DNA of 64,000 bases from positions 248,001 through 312,000 of the forward strand of contig JANQOR010000041.1 in NCBI GenBank assembly GCA_028285685.1, written 5' to 3'. The notes under the pieces were generated by a model, which was given only the letters and a program-made list of their open reading frames with translations, was not told the origin of the DNA and ran no database searches. Made by a program: the position numbers and the translations under genes. Below are positions 15,439 to 25,657 of the stretch, piece after piece (position 1 is the first letter of the stretch; the number at the start of each line of letters is the position of its first letter). Source of the stretch: Cyclobacteriaceae bacterium (GTDB lineage Bacteria; Bacteroidota; Bacteroidia; Cytophagales; Cyclobacteriaceae).

Positions 15439-17897
15439 CTTACGTAGAAGTAATCCTACCTCTTCCTTTACATGGTACATTCACCTACCACATCCCCCGA
15501 GAGATCAGATCTCAAGTCAAGATCGGAAGCCGAGTGGTGGTCCAATTCGGAAAGAAAAAGATCTATACAGGAATAGTCTTCAAGCTGCACTCAGAAAATC
15601 GTGGCAGCTATAACCCCAAAGAACTTCTGGAAATTCTGGATGAGTCCCCCGTTGTACAAGAAGTGCAACTAGAATTCTTTGTGTGGATGGCTTCTTATTA
15701 TATGTGTTCAATTGGGGAGGTCATGAATGCGGCGATGCCTTCAGCACTAAAGCTCTCAAGTCAGTCCTATGTTGGAATAAATCCAGAAATCAACTTTCTG
15801 GAAGAGAATCTAAATGATCGGGAGTTCTCCTTGCTATCAGCATTGAAAGGTAACGAATTATCCATGCAGGATGTGGGGCAACATTTAGGTCTTAAACGAC
15901 CTCAACGCTTTGTAAAAGAACTCGCAGAAAAGGGATACATAGATCTCTTTGAGAAAATCAAGGATCGCTACCAACCAAAGAAAGAAAGAAGAATCCGTTT
16001 AAGTTCAGAGTTTGAAAGAGAACTTGAACTCGATTCACTCTTGACAGAACTAGAATCTAAACCCAAGCAAATAGAGGTACTTCTCTCCTACCTCAAGAAG
16101 GTGCCCGTTCTTGAAGACTCCAAATCAAACCAAAGTGGAATTTCCAAGTCACTGCTTATCAAAGAAGGAGTCAGCACCTCTTCTCTCAAAACCCTAGTAA
16201 AAAAAAAGGTATTCATTGAGTGGGAAAAGATTGTATCCCGACTTGAGCAAGTTGAGAAATCTCACAAAGATCAAATACAATTGAGTGCAGCTCAGTTAGA
16301 GGCGAAAAGAAAAATCACGAAGGAATTTGAAGCACACTATTCAGTATTGCTCCATGGTGCTACTGGGAGTGGAAAAACGGCGATCTACATTAGTCTGATT
16401 GAAGAACAGCTGAAACTTGGAAAACAGGTTTTATACCTGTTGCCTGAGATCGCACTGACCACTCAAATTATCGCAAGACTTCATAAGGTCTTTGGGAGCA
16501 ACTTTGGAGTATACCATTCGAGATACTCCGACAATGAACGTGTTGAGGTCTGGCGAAAGGTATTAAAAAAAGAGTATCAGTTTGTGGTCGGCGTTCGAAG
16601 TGCAGTCTTTCTTCCCTTTCAAAACCTAGGTTTGATTATTATCGATGAAGAACACGAACCTTCTTATAAACAGTTTGAACCAGCTCCCAGGTATCATGCC
16701 AGAGATGCTGCTACTTATTTAGCCTCTCTGCATCATTCAAAAGTTCTGCTTGGAACAGCCACTCCTTCTCTTGAAACGTATCAAAATGCATTAGACAGGA
16801 AATTTGGTTTGGTTGAATTGATGGAGCGTTTTGGGTCTGCATCTGAACCGAACCTAATTTTCGCTGATCTTAGAAAAGAGCGAAAACAAAAGAAACTGCA
16901 AGGTAATTTTTCATCAGAGCTGGTGAACGCCATCGAAAGATCATTAGAGCAAAAAGAGCAGATAATACTTTTTCAAAATAGGCGCGGATATGCCTCCTAT
17001 ATCTCCTGTGAAGACTGTTCATCTATCCCAAAATGCGTTAACTGCTCTGTTAGTCTCACCTACCATCAATTTAACAACAAGCTGGTTTGTCACTATTGTG
17101 GTTTCAATCAACCAATGATCTCAGATTGCACCAATTGTGGAAGTACGCAACTGAAAAATATAGGGTTTGGAACCGAAGAACTGGAAGAAGAACTCGAAAT
17201 CTTGTTTCCGCAGGCTATTATACAGCGAATGGATTTGGACACCACCAGGAGTAAATACAGCTATCAACGGATTATTGAGGATTTTGAGGACGGTGGCATA
17301 GACATTTTGGTTGGGACCCAGATGGTCAGCAAAGGCCTCGATTTTGATCATGTAAATCTTGTTGGAATCTTTGACACTGACAGGATGATCCATTTTCCTG
17401 ACTTTAGATCGCATGAGCGGGCTTATAGCCTGATCACACAGGTGAGTGGAAGGGCCGGTAGAAAATCAACACGTGGAAAGGTGATCATTCAAACCAATGA
17501 CCCTGGCCATACTCTCTTGGAAAAAGTAAGAAGTGGAGATTACAAGCAGTTCTATCAGTGGGAGATTCTGGAGCGCGAAGGTTTCAGCTACCCTCCATTC
17601 ACACGTTTAGTCAAAATTATTTTCAAACATCGGGAAAAGGTCATTTCACTTGAAGGGGCTACCTTTTTTGCCAAAGAGCTAAGAAAGAACATGGGTAATC
17701 AGCGAGTTATTGGTCCTGTTGAGCCTGTAGTTGGTAAGATCAGAAACTTGTATCACCATGAGATTCTACTTAAGCTTGAAAAACATGGTATCAACTTGAG
17801 TGCAATCAAAGAATACCTGTTCACCTGTGAGAAAATGCTAAATCAGGTACCCGCCTTTAGTCGTGTTGGCGTTATTTTTGATGTTGATCCGGGTTGA
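15435..17897 (+). CDS. priA: Primosomal protein N' (PriA helicase)
   Basis: An 820-residue PriA, the superfamily 2 helicase that reloads the replisome at stalled forks. The N-terminal 3'-end-binding domain starts at TYVEVILPLPLHGTFTY. Walker A GATGSGKT is near 307, the DEEH box near 403 and ATPSLET near 440. A zinc-binding cysteine cluster (CEDC, CVNC, CHYC, CTNC) lies about 525-570, and GTQMVSKGLDF with SGRAGR completes the helicase motifs. Length and order are canonical. Confidence 0.97.
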   Translation: MTYVEVILPLPLHGTFTYHIPREIRSQVKIGSRVVVQFGKKKIYTGIVFKLHSENRGSYNPKELLEILDESPVVQEVQLEFFVWMASYYMCSIGEVMNAAMPSALKLSSQSYVGINPEINFLEENLNDREFSLLSALKGNELSMQDVGQHLGLKRPQRFVKELAEKGYIDLFEKIKDRYQPKKERRIRLSSEFERELELDSLLTELESKPKQIEVLLSYLKKVPVLEDSKSNQSGISKSLLIKEGVSTSSLKTLVKKKVFIEWEKIVSRLEQVEKSHKDQIQLSAAQLEAKRKITKEFEAHYSVLLHGATGSGKTAIYISLIEEQLKLGKQVLYLLPEIALTTQIIARLHKVFGSNFGVYHSRYSDNERVEVWRKVLKKEYQFVVGVRSAVFLPFQNLGLIIIDEEHEPSYKQFEPAPRYHARDAATYLASLHHSKVLLGTATPSLETYQNALDRKFGLVELMERFGSASEPNLIFADLRKERKQKKLQGNFSSELVNAIERSLEQKEQIILFQNRRGYASYISCEDCSSIPKCVNCSVSLTYHQFNNKLVCHYCGFNQPMISDCTNCGSTQLKNIGFGTEELEEELEILFPQAIIQRMDLDTTRSKYSYQRIIEDFEDGGIDILVGTQMVSKGLDFDHVNLVGIFDTDRMIHFPDFRSHERAYSLITQVSGRAGRKSTRGKVIIQTNDPGHTLLEKVRSGDYKQFYQWEILEREGFSYPPFTRLVKIIFKHREKVISLEGATFFAKELRKNMGNQRVIGPVEPVVGKIRNLYHHEILLKLEKHGINLSAIKEYLFTCEKMLNQVPAFSRVGVIFDVDPG

Positions 17898-17898
17898 A

Positions 17899-18606
17899 AT
17901 GAAGCAGCTAGCCGTATTACTCTTTCTTATAATTCAAATCACATCCTGCAGGACCTCAGAAGACGCTTCTTTAACTATAACATCTGAACCAACCATAGAT
18001 CTGGTTTTTATCAATACCGATAGTTTGAACCAACTTAACGACAGTACGGAGGTATTAAATACTTCCAATGATGCGATATCTTCAACATTAACTCACATTG
18101 GAGATACCTTACAGTTTCTCAACGATAGTCTCAGAGTAATCAATGACGCAATTGAAATGGGAGAACCACTTGAGGCAGCAAAAGCCTCCATAGAATCTAT
18201 CATCGCCTCATATTCTGGTCAACAATCTGTATTTCTTGAAGAGAAGTCCATGAATGATAGTTTACTAGCGGTAATTAATAACATCAAGATATTGATCAAT
18301 TCTGGGCAGGTACTGGTGGAGGATATAACTATAGTGGAGAGTGGAAATCAGGTATTATTTACTGATAGTGCCTCGTTGTATACAGTTCCTTTGTCTTTTG
18401 ATAAGTCATTCACTCAGTATTCTTTAACAATTGATGGGGAGGCTTACGGTTTTGAAGTGGATTACGAGATAAGGCAGGAATTGGATGCTAGAAGAAACGT
18501 TCTTTTGAAAGCAAGCGATATTACAATAACTGATCACACCTTCCTGTTCTTTGATGATTGTGAAATTTGTACGGATGGAAATGCGACATTTACTTTTCAT
18601 TTCTAG
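17899..18606 (+). CDS. Lipoprotein, possibly DUF6452-like
   Basis: A 235-residue predicted lipoprotein: signal MKQLAVLLFLIIQITSC with the lipobox cysteine at 17. The middle (about 40-110) is rich in Asn, Asp, Ser and Leu with heptad-like repeats, and the end carries CEICTDGNATF. In this phylum DUF6048 genes usually sit beside a DUF6452 lipoprotein; the neighbour here is DUF6048-like, so I suggest DUF6452 with a helical insertion. This is inference. The start at 17899 is chosen because it yields a clean signal, 1 bp after priA. Confidence 0.6.
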   Translation: MKQLAVLLFLIIQITSCRTSEDASLTITSEPTIDLVFINTDSLNQLNDSTEVLNTSNDAISSTLTHIGDTLQFLNDSLRVINDAIEMGEPLEAAKASIESIIASYSGQQSVFLEEKSMNDSLLAVINNIKILINSGQVLVEDITIVESGNQVLFTDSASLYTVPLSFDKSFTQYSLTIDGEAYGFEVDYEIRQELDARRNVLLKASDITITDHTFLFFDDCEICTDGNATFTFHF

Positions 18607-19234
18607 CTTTCTGTTTTTTCAGATGATTTCGATCGCTCAGGAAAATGAGGAAGACTCAGTGGCAATTTCCCAGAGAAGCATCATTCCCTCCTTTTATTTG
18701 GACTATGGTAAGTTCCTGACTTTGGGATCCACGGATGAAAGCAAATACGAAGGTGCAATAGAATTACTTTTCAAAGAAAAGATCCCCCTTCTTCTTGAGG
18801 TGGGACATGCCACACTTGCATCAGCAGAGGCATTTCAAAATGGGACCTATCAATCCGAAGGGTTCTACTATCGAATCGGGACAGGGATATATTCACAGTT
18901 CACACCTAAAAACAAATTAGGGATTACCTTCAGGTATAGCATGAGCACATTCAATGAATTCAGGCAAATCTCTATTACAAGTCCGTCAGAATTGCAGCCT
19001 GAGTTCATCGATAACGTTGAAAGCGAGAACCTAAATGCATCATGGGTCGAAGCTGTGATTTACTCAGATAGAAGTATCAACAACATCCTTTCTATAGGTA
19101 TGAATTTAAGACTGAGAATACTACTAAGCTATGATGAACAAAGTCCCATAGACACCTATTCAATTCCAGGTTATGGGCGCTCATTCGACAATAGTATTCC
19201 AGCAGTTAATCTTTTTCTGAAGGTATCGTTTTGA
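18581..19234 (+). CDS. DUF6048-like outer-membrane beta-barrel protein
   Basis: A 217-residue protein with signal peptide MRHLLFISSFLFFQMISIAQ and alternating hydrophobic/polar strands typical of a small beta-barrel. YEGAIELLF, a GFYYRIGTGIY strand, FRYSMSTF, an ASWVEAVIYS stretch and the late IPGYGR resemble DUF6048. It probably sits in the outer membrane. Its start overlaps the upstream lipoprotein gene by 26 nt in another frame, so the two are coupled. The function is unknown. Confidence 0.65.
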   Translation: MRHLLFISSFLFFQMISIAQENEEDSVAISQRSIIPSFYLDYGKFLTLGSTDESKYEGAIELLFKEKIPLLLEVGHATLASAEAFQNGTYQSEGFYYRIGTGIYSQFTPKNKLGITFRYSMSTFNEFRQISITSPSELQPEFIDNVESENLNASWVEAVIYSDRSINNILSIGMNLRLRILLSYDEQSPIDTYSIPGYGRSFDNSIPAVNLFLKVSF

Positions 19235-19308
19235 AGAGCTTACATCGAGTGCTCTATCCGACCATTGGTATTTTGAAGGTCAGGTCTCTAAAGTCAAGGT
19301 GAGCTCAA

Positions 19309-20358
19309 TTAATCTCCTTTCAACTTCTCAATTTCCCTTTGTTGCGCTTCGTTCTCCTCTTTCAGGTCGATTACGTAAAGTGTCAGTTCTTCGATCTTTT
19401 TGAGCAATAGCATGTTCATGTTTCCCAGTTCCAAGCCTTCCTTTTCCATTTCTTCTGCGGGAGGGATTTCAGGAAGGTGCTTCTCTGATTCAACGAATTT
19501 TTTGACTGATGCGAGGGAAGGCAAGTTGTAGTCAGGTTCAAACACGTAATCCGGCCAGGTGCTGGAAAGTTTTACCTTCACTTCTTCGATGATAATTTTT
19601 CCGTCAACAGCCAGCTTGTATCCTGTTGGGATGTTCGTTGTTCCAATTGCCACACTTTCGTTGCCTCTATCAATCACAAGAGTACTTCCGTTTTCAGTCC
19701 CTAGGCTCATTTTGGCATTACCTAACCCATTTATGAAGCCTGCAGTACCGGAAGTTGTAAATACCCTGATATGTCCATCGGTAACTCTAAAATTTCCCTC
19801 CACGTCCAGTTTGTCATCCGGACTCGTAGTACCAATTCCAACATTTCCGGAATTCAAAACGGATAAAGCAACCGGACTACCGGCAATCCCAATTCCAAAG
19901 GAACCTGCATTTCCGAACGTGCTTCCATTACTGAACGATAGTAAGTTCCACTGCTCTCCTCCTGTATGGGTATTATCTAGTCCCAGGTGAAGGTTTACAT
20001 CATTATTGTCCGATAATTTTATTCGTCCGTCATTGACATGAAGCCTGTATCCAGCTGCTGGAGAGGTGGTTCAAATACCCATATTGCCGGTGGCATCATC
20101 AACACTAAATGCCCATAGCCCAGTGGTGTAATTATAAATTCCAAAATCGTTGTTGTACCGTTTGCCAACCTGGTACTTCGCCACTGACCCATCATACAAT
20201 AGAAAGCTACTCTCGCTTCCTACTTTTGCTTTCAGTGTAAGGTTCATATGCCCTGCTGCACTGTTATCAAATGTTGAGCAGGTGCCGCAGGTTTGCTGTG
20301 AGAATGAGAAAAATGGGATGGCTCCTAAAACTAAGAGGAGTTTAAATGGATTGTTCAT
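19309..20358 (-). pseudogene. Secreted tail-fibre-like repeat protein interrupted by an in-frame TGA
   Basis: The gene starts at 20358 with signal peptide MNNPFKLLLVLGAIPFFSFS, then reads to NMGI and meets TGA at 20073-20071. Reading on in the same frame gives TTSPAAGYRLHVNDG and so on without any shift. The interrupted motif should be GNMGIGTTSP, because GNVGIGTTSP recurs at about 19851-19822; one G-to-T change (GGA to TGA) explains the stop. The rest has VDGKIIIEEVKVK, HLPEIPPAEE and a C-terminal coiled coil (about the last 35 residues), as in Bacteroidota proteins with a degenerate S74-like (intramolecular chaperone) tail. It may be a real nonsense mutation, a sequencing error or read-through. 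Confidence 0.75.
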
Positions 20359-20444
20359 TTTTGATGATTTTAAAATTAAAAATTAGAGGTTTTCCCAACA
20401 CTTGGAGCTGTTTCAATTAATGCATTTCAAAAAACCTTCTAAAA

Positions 20445-20477
20445 GCAAAAAACCCTGCTCATCTTGTGAACAGGGTT
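20445..20477 (-). terminator. Terminator of the thrS-infC-rpmI-rplT operon
   Basis: AACCCTGCTCA (20451-20461) and TGAACAGGGTT (20467-20477) form a stem with one internal mismatch. On the minus strand it is followed by TTTTTTGC, directly downstream of rplT. A T-tract also follows on the plus strand, so it may act in both directions. Confidence 0.8.
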
Positions 20478-20501
20478 CTAGTTTTTTCTGAAAGGCAGCT
20501 A

Positions 20502-20843
20502 CTACTTCACCTTATCAACTATAGCTTTGAACGCCTTTGGCTCATTCATCGCTAAGTCAGCTAACGCCTTTCTATTAATCTCTATTCCAGCAGCAGTCAA
20601 TTTTCCCATAAACTGTGAGTAAGAAAGTCCGTGCTCTCTTGCTCCTGCGTTAATTCTTTGAATCCACAAAGCTCTGAATTCCCTTTTCTTTGCTTTTCTA
20701 TCTCGATAAGCGTAGGTCCACCCTTTCTCGATGGCATTTTTGGACACCGTCCAAACATTCTTTCTTCTTCCAAAATACCCTTTCGCATTCTTCATCATTT
20801 TTTTGCGACGGGCTCTTGACGCTACATTATTTACTGATCTCAT
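20502..20843 (-). CDS. rplT: 50S ribosomal protein bL20
   Basis: A 113-residue bL20, an early 23S rRNA assembly protein. It begins [15 protein letters not shown] and contains [10 protein letters not shown] near 22 and [19 protein letters not shown] near 58-76, all L20 signatures. It is the last gene of the thrS-infC-rpmI-rplT operon and is followed by an intrinsic terminator. In other bacteria L20 represses its own operon through an L20-binding leader; no such fold is obvious here. Confidence 0.97.
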   Translation of the reverse strand: MRSVNNVASRARRKKMMKNAKGYFGRRKNVWTVSKNAIEKGWTYAYRDRKAKKREFRALWIQRINAGAREHGLSYSQFMGKLTAAGIEINRKALADLAMNEPKAFKAIVDKVK

Positions 20844-20914
20844 TTTTCTGATTTTTGGCGATTGGCGTTCTTACTGAAACTTAGTACCAATAACCGGGTT
20901 TAACATTCAACCTA

Positions 20915-21112
20915 TTAATTAAGCTTTAGCAAATTTTTGATGTTTGTTTCATCTGCTTTGCTTACCACACTCATGTACCTAAGGTTCCTTTTTTGTTTAG
21001 TCTCCTTTTTAGTCAAGATGTGGTTTTTAAACGCTTTCTTACGTTTAATCTTTCCGGAACCGGTCAGTTTGAACCGTTTTTTTGCTCCTGAAACTGTTTT
21101 TTGCTTTGGCAT
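20915..21112 (-). CDS. rpmI: 50S ribosomal protein bL35
   Basis: A 65-residue, very basic bL35 with the usual N-terminus [20 protein letters not shown] and the LTKK segment at about 34. It lies between infC and rplT with short gaps, the usual order in bacteria. Confidence 0.96.
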   Translation of the reverse strand: MPKQKTVSGAKKRFKLTGSGKIKRKKAFKNHILTKKETKQKRNLRYMSVVSKADETNIKNLLKLN

Positions 21113-21130
21113 CTCTAAATTATTCTAACT

Positions 21131-21685
21131 CTATTTTTTCTGTGTTTTAGGTGCAAGGAAAAGGAACATCCTTTTTCCTTCCATCTTTGGAAGCGCTTCT
21201 ACTTTCGCATACTCTTCCAACGCCTGAGCGAATCTTAAAAGCAAAATCTCCCCTCTTTCCTTAAACACGATCGTTCGTCCATAGAAATGAACATACGCTT
21301 TTACCTTCGCTCCGTCATTCAAAAACTTGATAGCATGGTTCAACTTGAAGTTGAAGTCGTGCTCATCCGTGTTTGGGCCAAATCTAATCTCCTTAATTAC
21401 CGTCTTCTGCGCCTTGGCCTTTATCTCCTTCTGTTTTTTCTTCTGTTCATACTTAAACTTGGAATAATCAATCACTTTACAAACCGGAGGATCTGCATTA
21501 GGTGATATCTCAACCAAATCCAAACTCTGGTCTTCTGCAATTTTTAAAGCCTGACTTATCGGATAAACATCCACCTTCACGTTGTCTCCAACAACCCTTA
21601 CCATGCTGGCGGTTATTTTATCATTTACCTTATAAGGTTCTTCTACACGTACCCTACCAGGATTTCGTCTTCTAATTTTAGCGAT
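21131..21685 (-). CDS. infC: Translation initiation factor IF-3, likely non-AUG start
   Basis: IF-3 binds the 30S subunit and checks initiation codons. The first in-frame ATG (21604) would give 157 residues and lose the conserved N-terminus. Upstream codons read [20 protein letters not shown], which is clearly IF-3. The frame is closed by a TAA about 24 nt further up and has no ATG, GTG or TTG there. The best start is ATC at 21685-21683, preceded 5 nt earlier by AAAGGA, giving 184 residues; ATT at 21676 is the alternative. Later motifs are [20 protein letters not shown] and [11 protein letters not shown]. infC is known to use rare start codons so that IF-3 limits its own synthesis. Confidence 0.93.
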   Translation of the reverse strand: MAKIRRRNPGRVRVEEPYKVNDKITASMVRVVGDNVKVDVYPISQALKIAEDQSLDLVEISPNADPPVCKVIDYSKFKYEQKKKQKEIKAKAQKTVIKEIRFGPNTDEHDFNFKLNHAIKFLNDGAKVKAYVHFYGRTIVFKERGEILLLRFAQALEEYAKVEALPKMEGKRMFLFLAPKTQKK

Positions 21686-21757
21686 TGTTGTCCTTTGTTT
21701 AGTTTAACATTAAAAAACAGAGCGCAAATATCGTGATAATTTGTGCTTATACAAACC

Positions 21758-23701
21758 TCAACCAATGAGTTCTGATACTTTATTAGTGAAAAATTGAACA
21801 AATTCATCTGTTTTCATGCTTCCAAGATCCCCTTCACCGTGCTGACGTACAGAAACACTACCATCTTGAGCTTCGTTCTCACCAACTATAAGCATAAATG
21901 GAACCTTTCTCACCTCAGCATCACGGATCTTTTTTCCAATCTTTTCATCCCGCTCATCAAGAAAGCCGCTGATGTCGACTTCTTGCAATTTCAAGTGAAG
22001 CTCCTTAGCATATTCATGATACTTCTCTGAAATAGGCAGGATAGCTGCTTGATCAGGAGCTAACCACAATGGAAAATTTCCTGCAGAATTTTCTATTAGG
22101 ATGGCAATGAATCGTTCCATCGAGCCAAACGGAGCTCGATGAATCATTACGGGGCGATGCTTTTGATTGTCACTTCCGACATACTCCAGGTCGAATCTCT
22201 GTGGCAAATTGTAATCAACCTGAATGGTTCCAAGTTGCCATTTACGACCTAAGGCATCTTTCACCATGAAATCTAGTTTTGGACCATAAAAGGCAGCTTC
22301 GCCATACTCAACAACCGTATCCAGTCCTTTTTCATCTGCTACTTCCTGGATTTCTTTTTCAGCTCGATCCCAAAGTTCATCCTCTCCAATATATTTATCT
22401 GGATCATTAGGGTCTCTTAAAGAAACCTGGGCGGTGAAATCTCCGAAACCGAGCGCGCTGAACACATACAAGACCAAGTCAATCACTTTTGCAAACTCCG
22501 CCTTGACCTGATCTTGTGCACAAAAAATGTGCGCATCATCTTGCGTAAAGCCTCGAACCCGGGTCAAGCCATGCAACTCACCGCTTTGCTCATAGCGATA
22601 GACCGTTCCAAATTCGGCATACCTAATTGGCAAATCCCTATAGGATCTTGGTCTTGATTTATAAATCTCACAATGGTGCGGACAATTCATTGGTTTAAGC
22701 AAAAACTCCTCGTCCTCAGCTGGGGTCTCAATCGGTTGGAATGAATCTTTGCCATATTTTTCATAATGTCCGGATGTCACGTAAAGCTCTTTTCCTCCGA
22801 TATGAGGTGAGACGACTGGATCATAGCCGGCTTTCACCTGGGCCCTGCGCATAAAGTTCTCCAGTCGTTCCCGGAGCACAGCTCCTTTAGGTAACCAAAG
22901 AGGTAGTCCTTTGCCGACCTTTTCCGAAAAAGTAAAAAGTTCAAGCTCCTTACCTAGCTTTCGATGGTCACGAAGCTTAGCCTGCTCAAGAATTTCAAGA
23001 TGTTCTTTGAGTTCTTTTTGTTTAGGGAATGAAACACCGTAAAGTCTTGTCAGTTGTTTTCTGGTCTCGTCTCCACGCCAATAAGCTCCGGCAACATTCA
23101 AAATTTTAACAGCCTTGATAAAACCAGTATTGGGAATATGTGGCCCTTTACATAAGTCGGTAAAATTTCCTTGAGTGTAGAAGGTAATGTCACCATCTTC
23201 CAATCCCTCAATCAGCTCAAGCTTATATTCATCCCCCTTTTCTGTGAAGTACTTTATGGCATCTGCTTTTGAAACATCTTTACGCTCGTATTCACTTTTC
23301 CCACGTGCAAGTTCAAGCATCTTATTTTCCAGGGCTTCAAGGTTTTCCGAATCAAATTCCTGATCACCGAAATCCACATCGTAGTAAAATCCATTTTCAA
23401 TGGGTGGTCCTATTCCTAACTTGATCCCAGGATATAAGGCCTCCAGAGCTTCGGCCATTAGGTGAGCAGAAGAGTGCCACATCGTTGACTTACCTTCATC
23501 ATCTTTCCATGTCAGAAGTTGGATGGATGTGTCTTTGTCTATAGGGCGAAACGCGTCCCAGATTTCCCCGTTAACTCTGGCTGCAAGCACATTTCTGGCC
23601 AGACCTTCGCTGATACTCATTGCGACATCCAAAGAGGTAGCCCCTCTCGGAAACTTTTTAGTAGAACCATCCGGTAAGCTAACCGTGATTTGCTCACTCA
23701 T
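21758..23701 (-). CDS. thrS: Threonyl-tRNA synthetase
   Basis: A 647-residue class II synthetase that charges tRNA-Thr. An N-terminal TGS domain (about 1-62) is followed by the editing domain with [11 protein letters not shown] near 76 and the catalytic core with [12 protein letters not shown] near 330, [20 protein letters not shown] (motif 2 region) and the anticodon-binding domain from about 545. Length and order are canonical. It heads the thrS-infC-rpmI-rplT cluster, and its ATG overlaps the upstream TPR lipoprotein gene by 8 nt. Confidence 0.97.
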   Translation of the reverse strand: MSEQITVSLPDGSTKKFPRGATSLDVAMSISEGLARNVLAARVNGEIWDAFRPIDKDTSIQLLTWKDDEGKSTMWHSSAHLMAEALEALYPGIKLGIGPPIENGFYYDVDFGDQEFDSENLEALENKMLELARGKSEYERKDVSKADAIKYFTEKGDEYKLELIEGLEDGDITFYTQGNFTDLCKGPHIPNTGFIKAVKILNVAGAYWRGDETRKQLTRLYGVSFPKQKELKEHLEILEQAKLRDHRKLGKELELFTFSEKVGKGLPLWLPKGAVLRERLENFMRRAQVKAGYDPVVSPHIGGKELYVTSGHYEKYGKDSFQPIETPAEDEEFLLKPMNCPHHCEIYKSRPRSYRDLPIRYAEFGTVYRYEQSGELHGLTRVRGFTQDDAHIFCAQDQVKAEFAKVIDLVLYVFSALGFGDFTAQVSLRDPNDPDKYIGEDELWDRAEKEIQEVADEKGLDTVVEYGEAAFYGPKLDFMVKDALGRKWQLGTIQVDYNLPQRFDLEYVGSDNQKHRPVMIHRAPFGSMERFIAILIENSAGNFPLWLAPDQAAILPISEKYHEYAKELHLKLQEVDISGFLDERDEKIGKKIRDAEVRKVPFMLIVGENEAQDGSVSVRQHGEGDLGSMKTDEFVQFFTNKVSELIG

Positions 23702-24770
23702 TATTAATTATTCGTTTAGATTTTAACTCTGGCAGAGGAAGCTGATTTTCCTCAAATTTTAAGCGCTGCAAATATGCAATTTTTCGACGGACTGCGGCAG
23801 TCCTTTGCATGGCGATTGAATCATTTGGGTTTAGATAAAGTACATGATCATAGTAATTCAGCGAATAGCTAAGCCACCCTCGGTCTTCGTACATTTTTGC
23901 TTTTGTAAACCATGCATCTCGGTCCAAAGAATCCCGCTCAATCAAAACATTTATGTAGTGATGTGCGGAATCCCAAAGATCGTCTCTCAAATACAGGTCA
24001 CTAATTCGGTAGATCACGGAGTCTTGGTCAACAAATCCCTTGAGTTTATTGCGAGCTTCCGCAGTTCTTCCAGCACGTTCATAGCGACCAACCAGATCCA
24101 TATGAAAACTGTAATCTTCCGGAACTATTTCAGCTTTCGTTTCCAATATCTGGAAAGCCTGCTTTTCATAGCCAAGGTCAAAAAGAAGGTATGGATACAC
24201 ATCCAGCACCATTTCATTCTGAGATTCGAACTTTGAGAGTTTTCCTAAATAGTAAGAAGCCATTAATGTATCTTCCAACTCCAAGTAGTTTGCAGCGGCA
24301 AATCGAATGTTAGAAACGTTCTCGCTCTGCCCTGCCAGATAGGTCTGCAAATACCTAAGGGCCTCTTCCACACTTTTCGTCTTAACCAAACCGACAATCT
24401 TCTGCTTTCTGTAGCTCACTTCTATCCCAAATTGCGTACTCCAACGATCAATGACCTGGAGTAAGGCCTCCCATTGTTGGTGTCCTTCGTAATAGATCAC
24501 ATATTGATCAAGTAGTTGTGGCGTCATCCCCTTCTGTCGTTTTGTCTCATCAAGAGCAGCTAAGCATGTCTTTGGCCACTCAAGTAACTCACAGTAGTAC
24601 AGCTTTTGCTCTACTAACTTCATATTATCAGCATCCCCATCGAGATCATCATCGATACGAAGCAAGGCATTGCTATAAAAGTCGCTTTTTACCGCTGGTA
24701 TTATGATCCTATCCTGCTTGGGCGTACAGGAAAACAGAAGGAGGATGAAACTTGGAAAAACGAGCCGCAT
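23694..24770 (-). CDS. TPR lipoprotein preceding thrS
   Basis: A 358-residue protein with a short lipoprotein signal (LLLFSC, lipobox Cys 15) and degenerate tetratricopeptide repeats over most of its length (for example [32 protein letters not shown] near 290-320). It is probably anchored in the outer or inner membrane and mediates protein contacts. Its stop overlaps the thrS start, so it seems to be the first gene of the translation operon. The link between its function and translation is unknown. Confidence 0.8.
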   Translation of the reverse strand: MRLVFPSFILLLFSCTPKQDRIIIPAVKSDFYSNALLRIDDDLDGDADNMKLVEQKLYYCELLEWPKTCLAALDETKRQKGMTPQLLDQYVIYYEGHQQWEALLQVIDRWSTQFGIEVSYRKQKIVGLVKTKSVEEALRYLQTYLAGQSENVSNIRFAAANYLELEDTLMASYYLGKLSKFESQNEMVLDVYPYLLFDLGYEKQAFQILETKAEIVPEDYSFHMDLVGRYERAGRTAEARNKLKGFVDQDSVIYRISDLYLRDDLWDSAHHYINVLIERDSLDRDAWFTKAKMYEDRGWLSYSLNYYDHVLYLNPNDSIAMQRTAAVRRKIAYLQRLKFEENQLPLPELKSKRIINNE

Positions 24771-24774
24771 GCGG

Positions 24775-24782
24775 CAAAATTA
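24775..24782 (-). promoter_or_regulatory. Candidate -7 element for the TPR-thrS operon
   Basis: On the minus strand TAATTTTG matches TAnnTTTG and ends only 4 nt before the ATG at 24770. No convincing -33 TTG is seen. If used, transcription would start at or next to the start codon, giving a leaderless message. Confidence 0.4.
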
Positions 24783-24886
24783 GCGCGAATAATTCAGCTC
24801 TTGCTCATTGAAAAAGGGATAATCTCCCTAAAATTTAGAGGATTCCTTACAAGTCGGTGATTTCAATTTTTTGGTTGAGTGGCGAA

Positions 24887-25657
24887 TCAATTTCCATGCT
24901 TCAATTTTTCTACATCACTCCGAAGATTTCCAATCATATTTGCCAACTGATCCATAGAAAGCTCATTTGCAGCATTTGGATCAGGGAACTCAAGACTTAT
25001 AAATGCTTTTGCCTCCCATATTTCTAAAACTTCTCGAGGGTCCAGTTCATAAGCATCGTATGATTGATTGTCAGAAACCAGATAAAGTTTTCCCTTCTCT
25101 TCGATGTAGTTGAACACACGCTTATATACCACGCCTTCCGATCTAGTGACGAGCACGTAGGTCTTTCCATTTGAAATGTGACCGAGCTGTTCAGTATATT
25201 TTCCTATCACAATACTCCCAGACACAATAGGAAGCATTGAATCTCCCTGAATTTCAAAAGCCCGATATGTACCAGATCTTGGAAGCACCGGTAAGTTAAA
25301 TTTAGGTAGATCTGTCAGGTATTCCGGATCTGCATAGCCATTTGTGTAGCCTGCGGCAGCTTTGGTCGGAACCAGCTGAATGTGTTCTTCCTCTGCATCA
25401 TCAACAGTTACTGCTAACACTCTGATGTTTTGTTTTGGGACATGATTTTCTTTCGTAAGGTCATCATTGATCAATTCATCAACTGAAACCTTGAAGAGTT
25501 CTGCCATTCTTGAAAGAGTGGTTAACCTTGGATCCGCCCTTCCCTCCTCATAAGCACCAACTGAAGGCCTATTTATTTCGAGGGCCTCAGCAAACGTTTC
25601 CTGTGTATAGCCGAACTTCTTTCTTAAAAATTTGATGTTACCTGGAATCACTGACAT
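24887..25657 (-). CDS. XRE-family repressor with S24 (LexA-like) self-cleavage domain
   Basis: A 256-residue regulator. An N-terminal helix-turn-helix (about 5-62: YTQETFAEALEINRPSVGAYEEG) is joined to a peptidase S24 domain. The predicted cleavage site Ala102-Gly103 (KAAAGY), the nucleophile Ser140 (QGDSMLP) and the general-base Lys179 (VVYKRV) are all present. The protein should cleave itself upon a signal and free its operator. Its start touches the stop of the 95-residue gene upstream, and an inverted repeat lies before that gene, so autoregulation is likely. The cleavage signal and targets are unknown; no phage genes are near. Confidence 0.88.
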   Translation of the reverse strand: MSVIPGNIKFLRKKFGYTQETFAEALEINRPSVGAYEEGRADPRLTTLSRMAELFKVSVDELINDDLTKENHVPKQNIRVLAVTVDDAEEEHIQLVPTKAAAGYTNGYADPEYLTDLPKFNLPVLPRSGTYRAFEIQGDSMLPIVSGSIVIGKYTEQLGHISNGKTYVLVTRSEGVVYKRVFNYIEEKGKLYLVSDNQSYDAYELDPREVLEIWEAKAFISLEFPDPNAANELSMDQLANMIGNLRSDVEKLKHGN

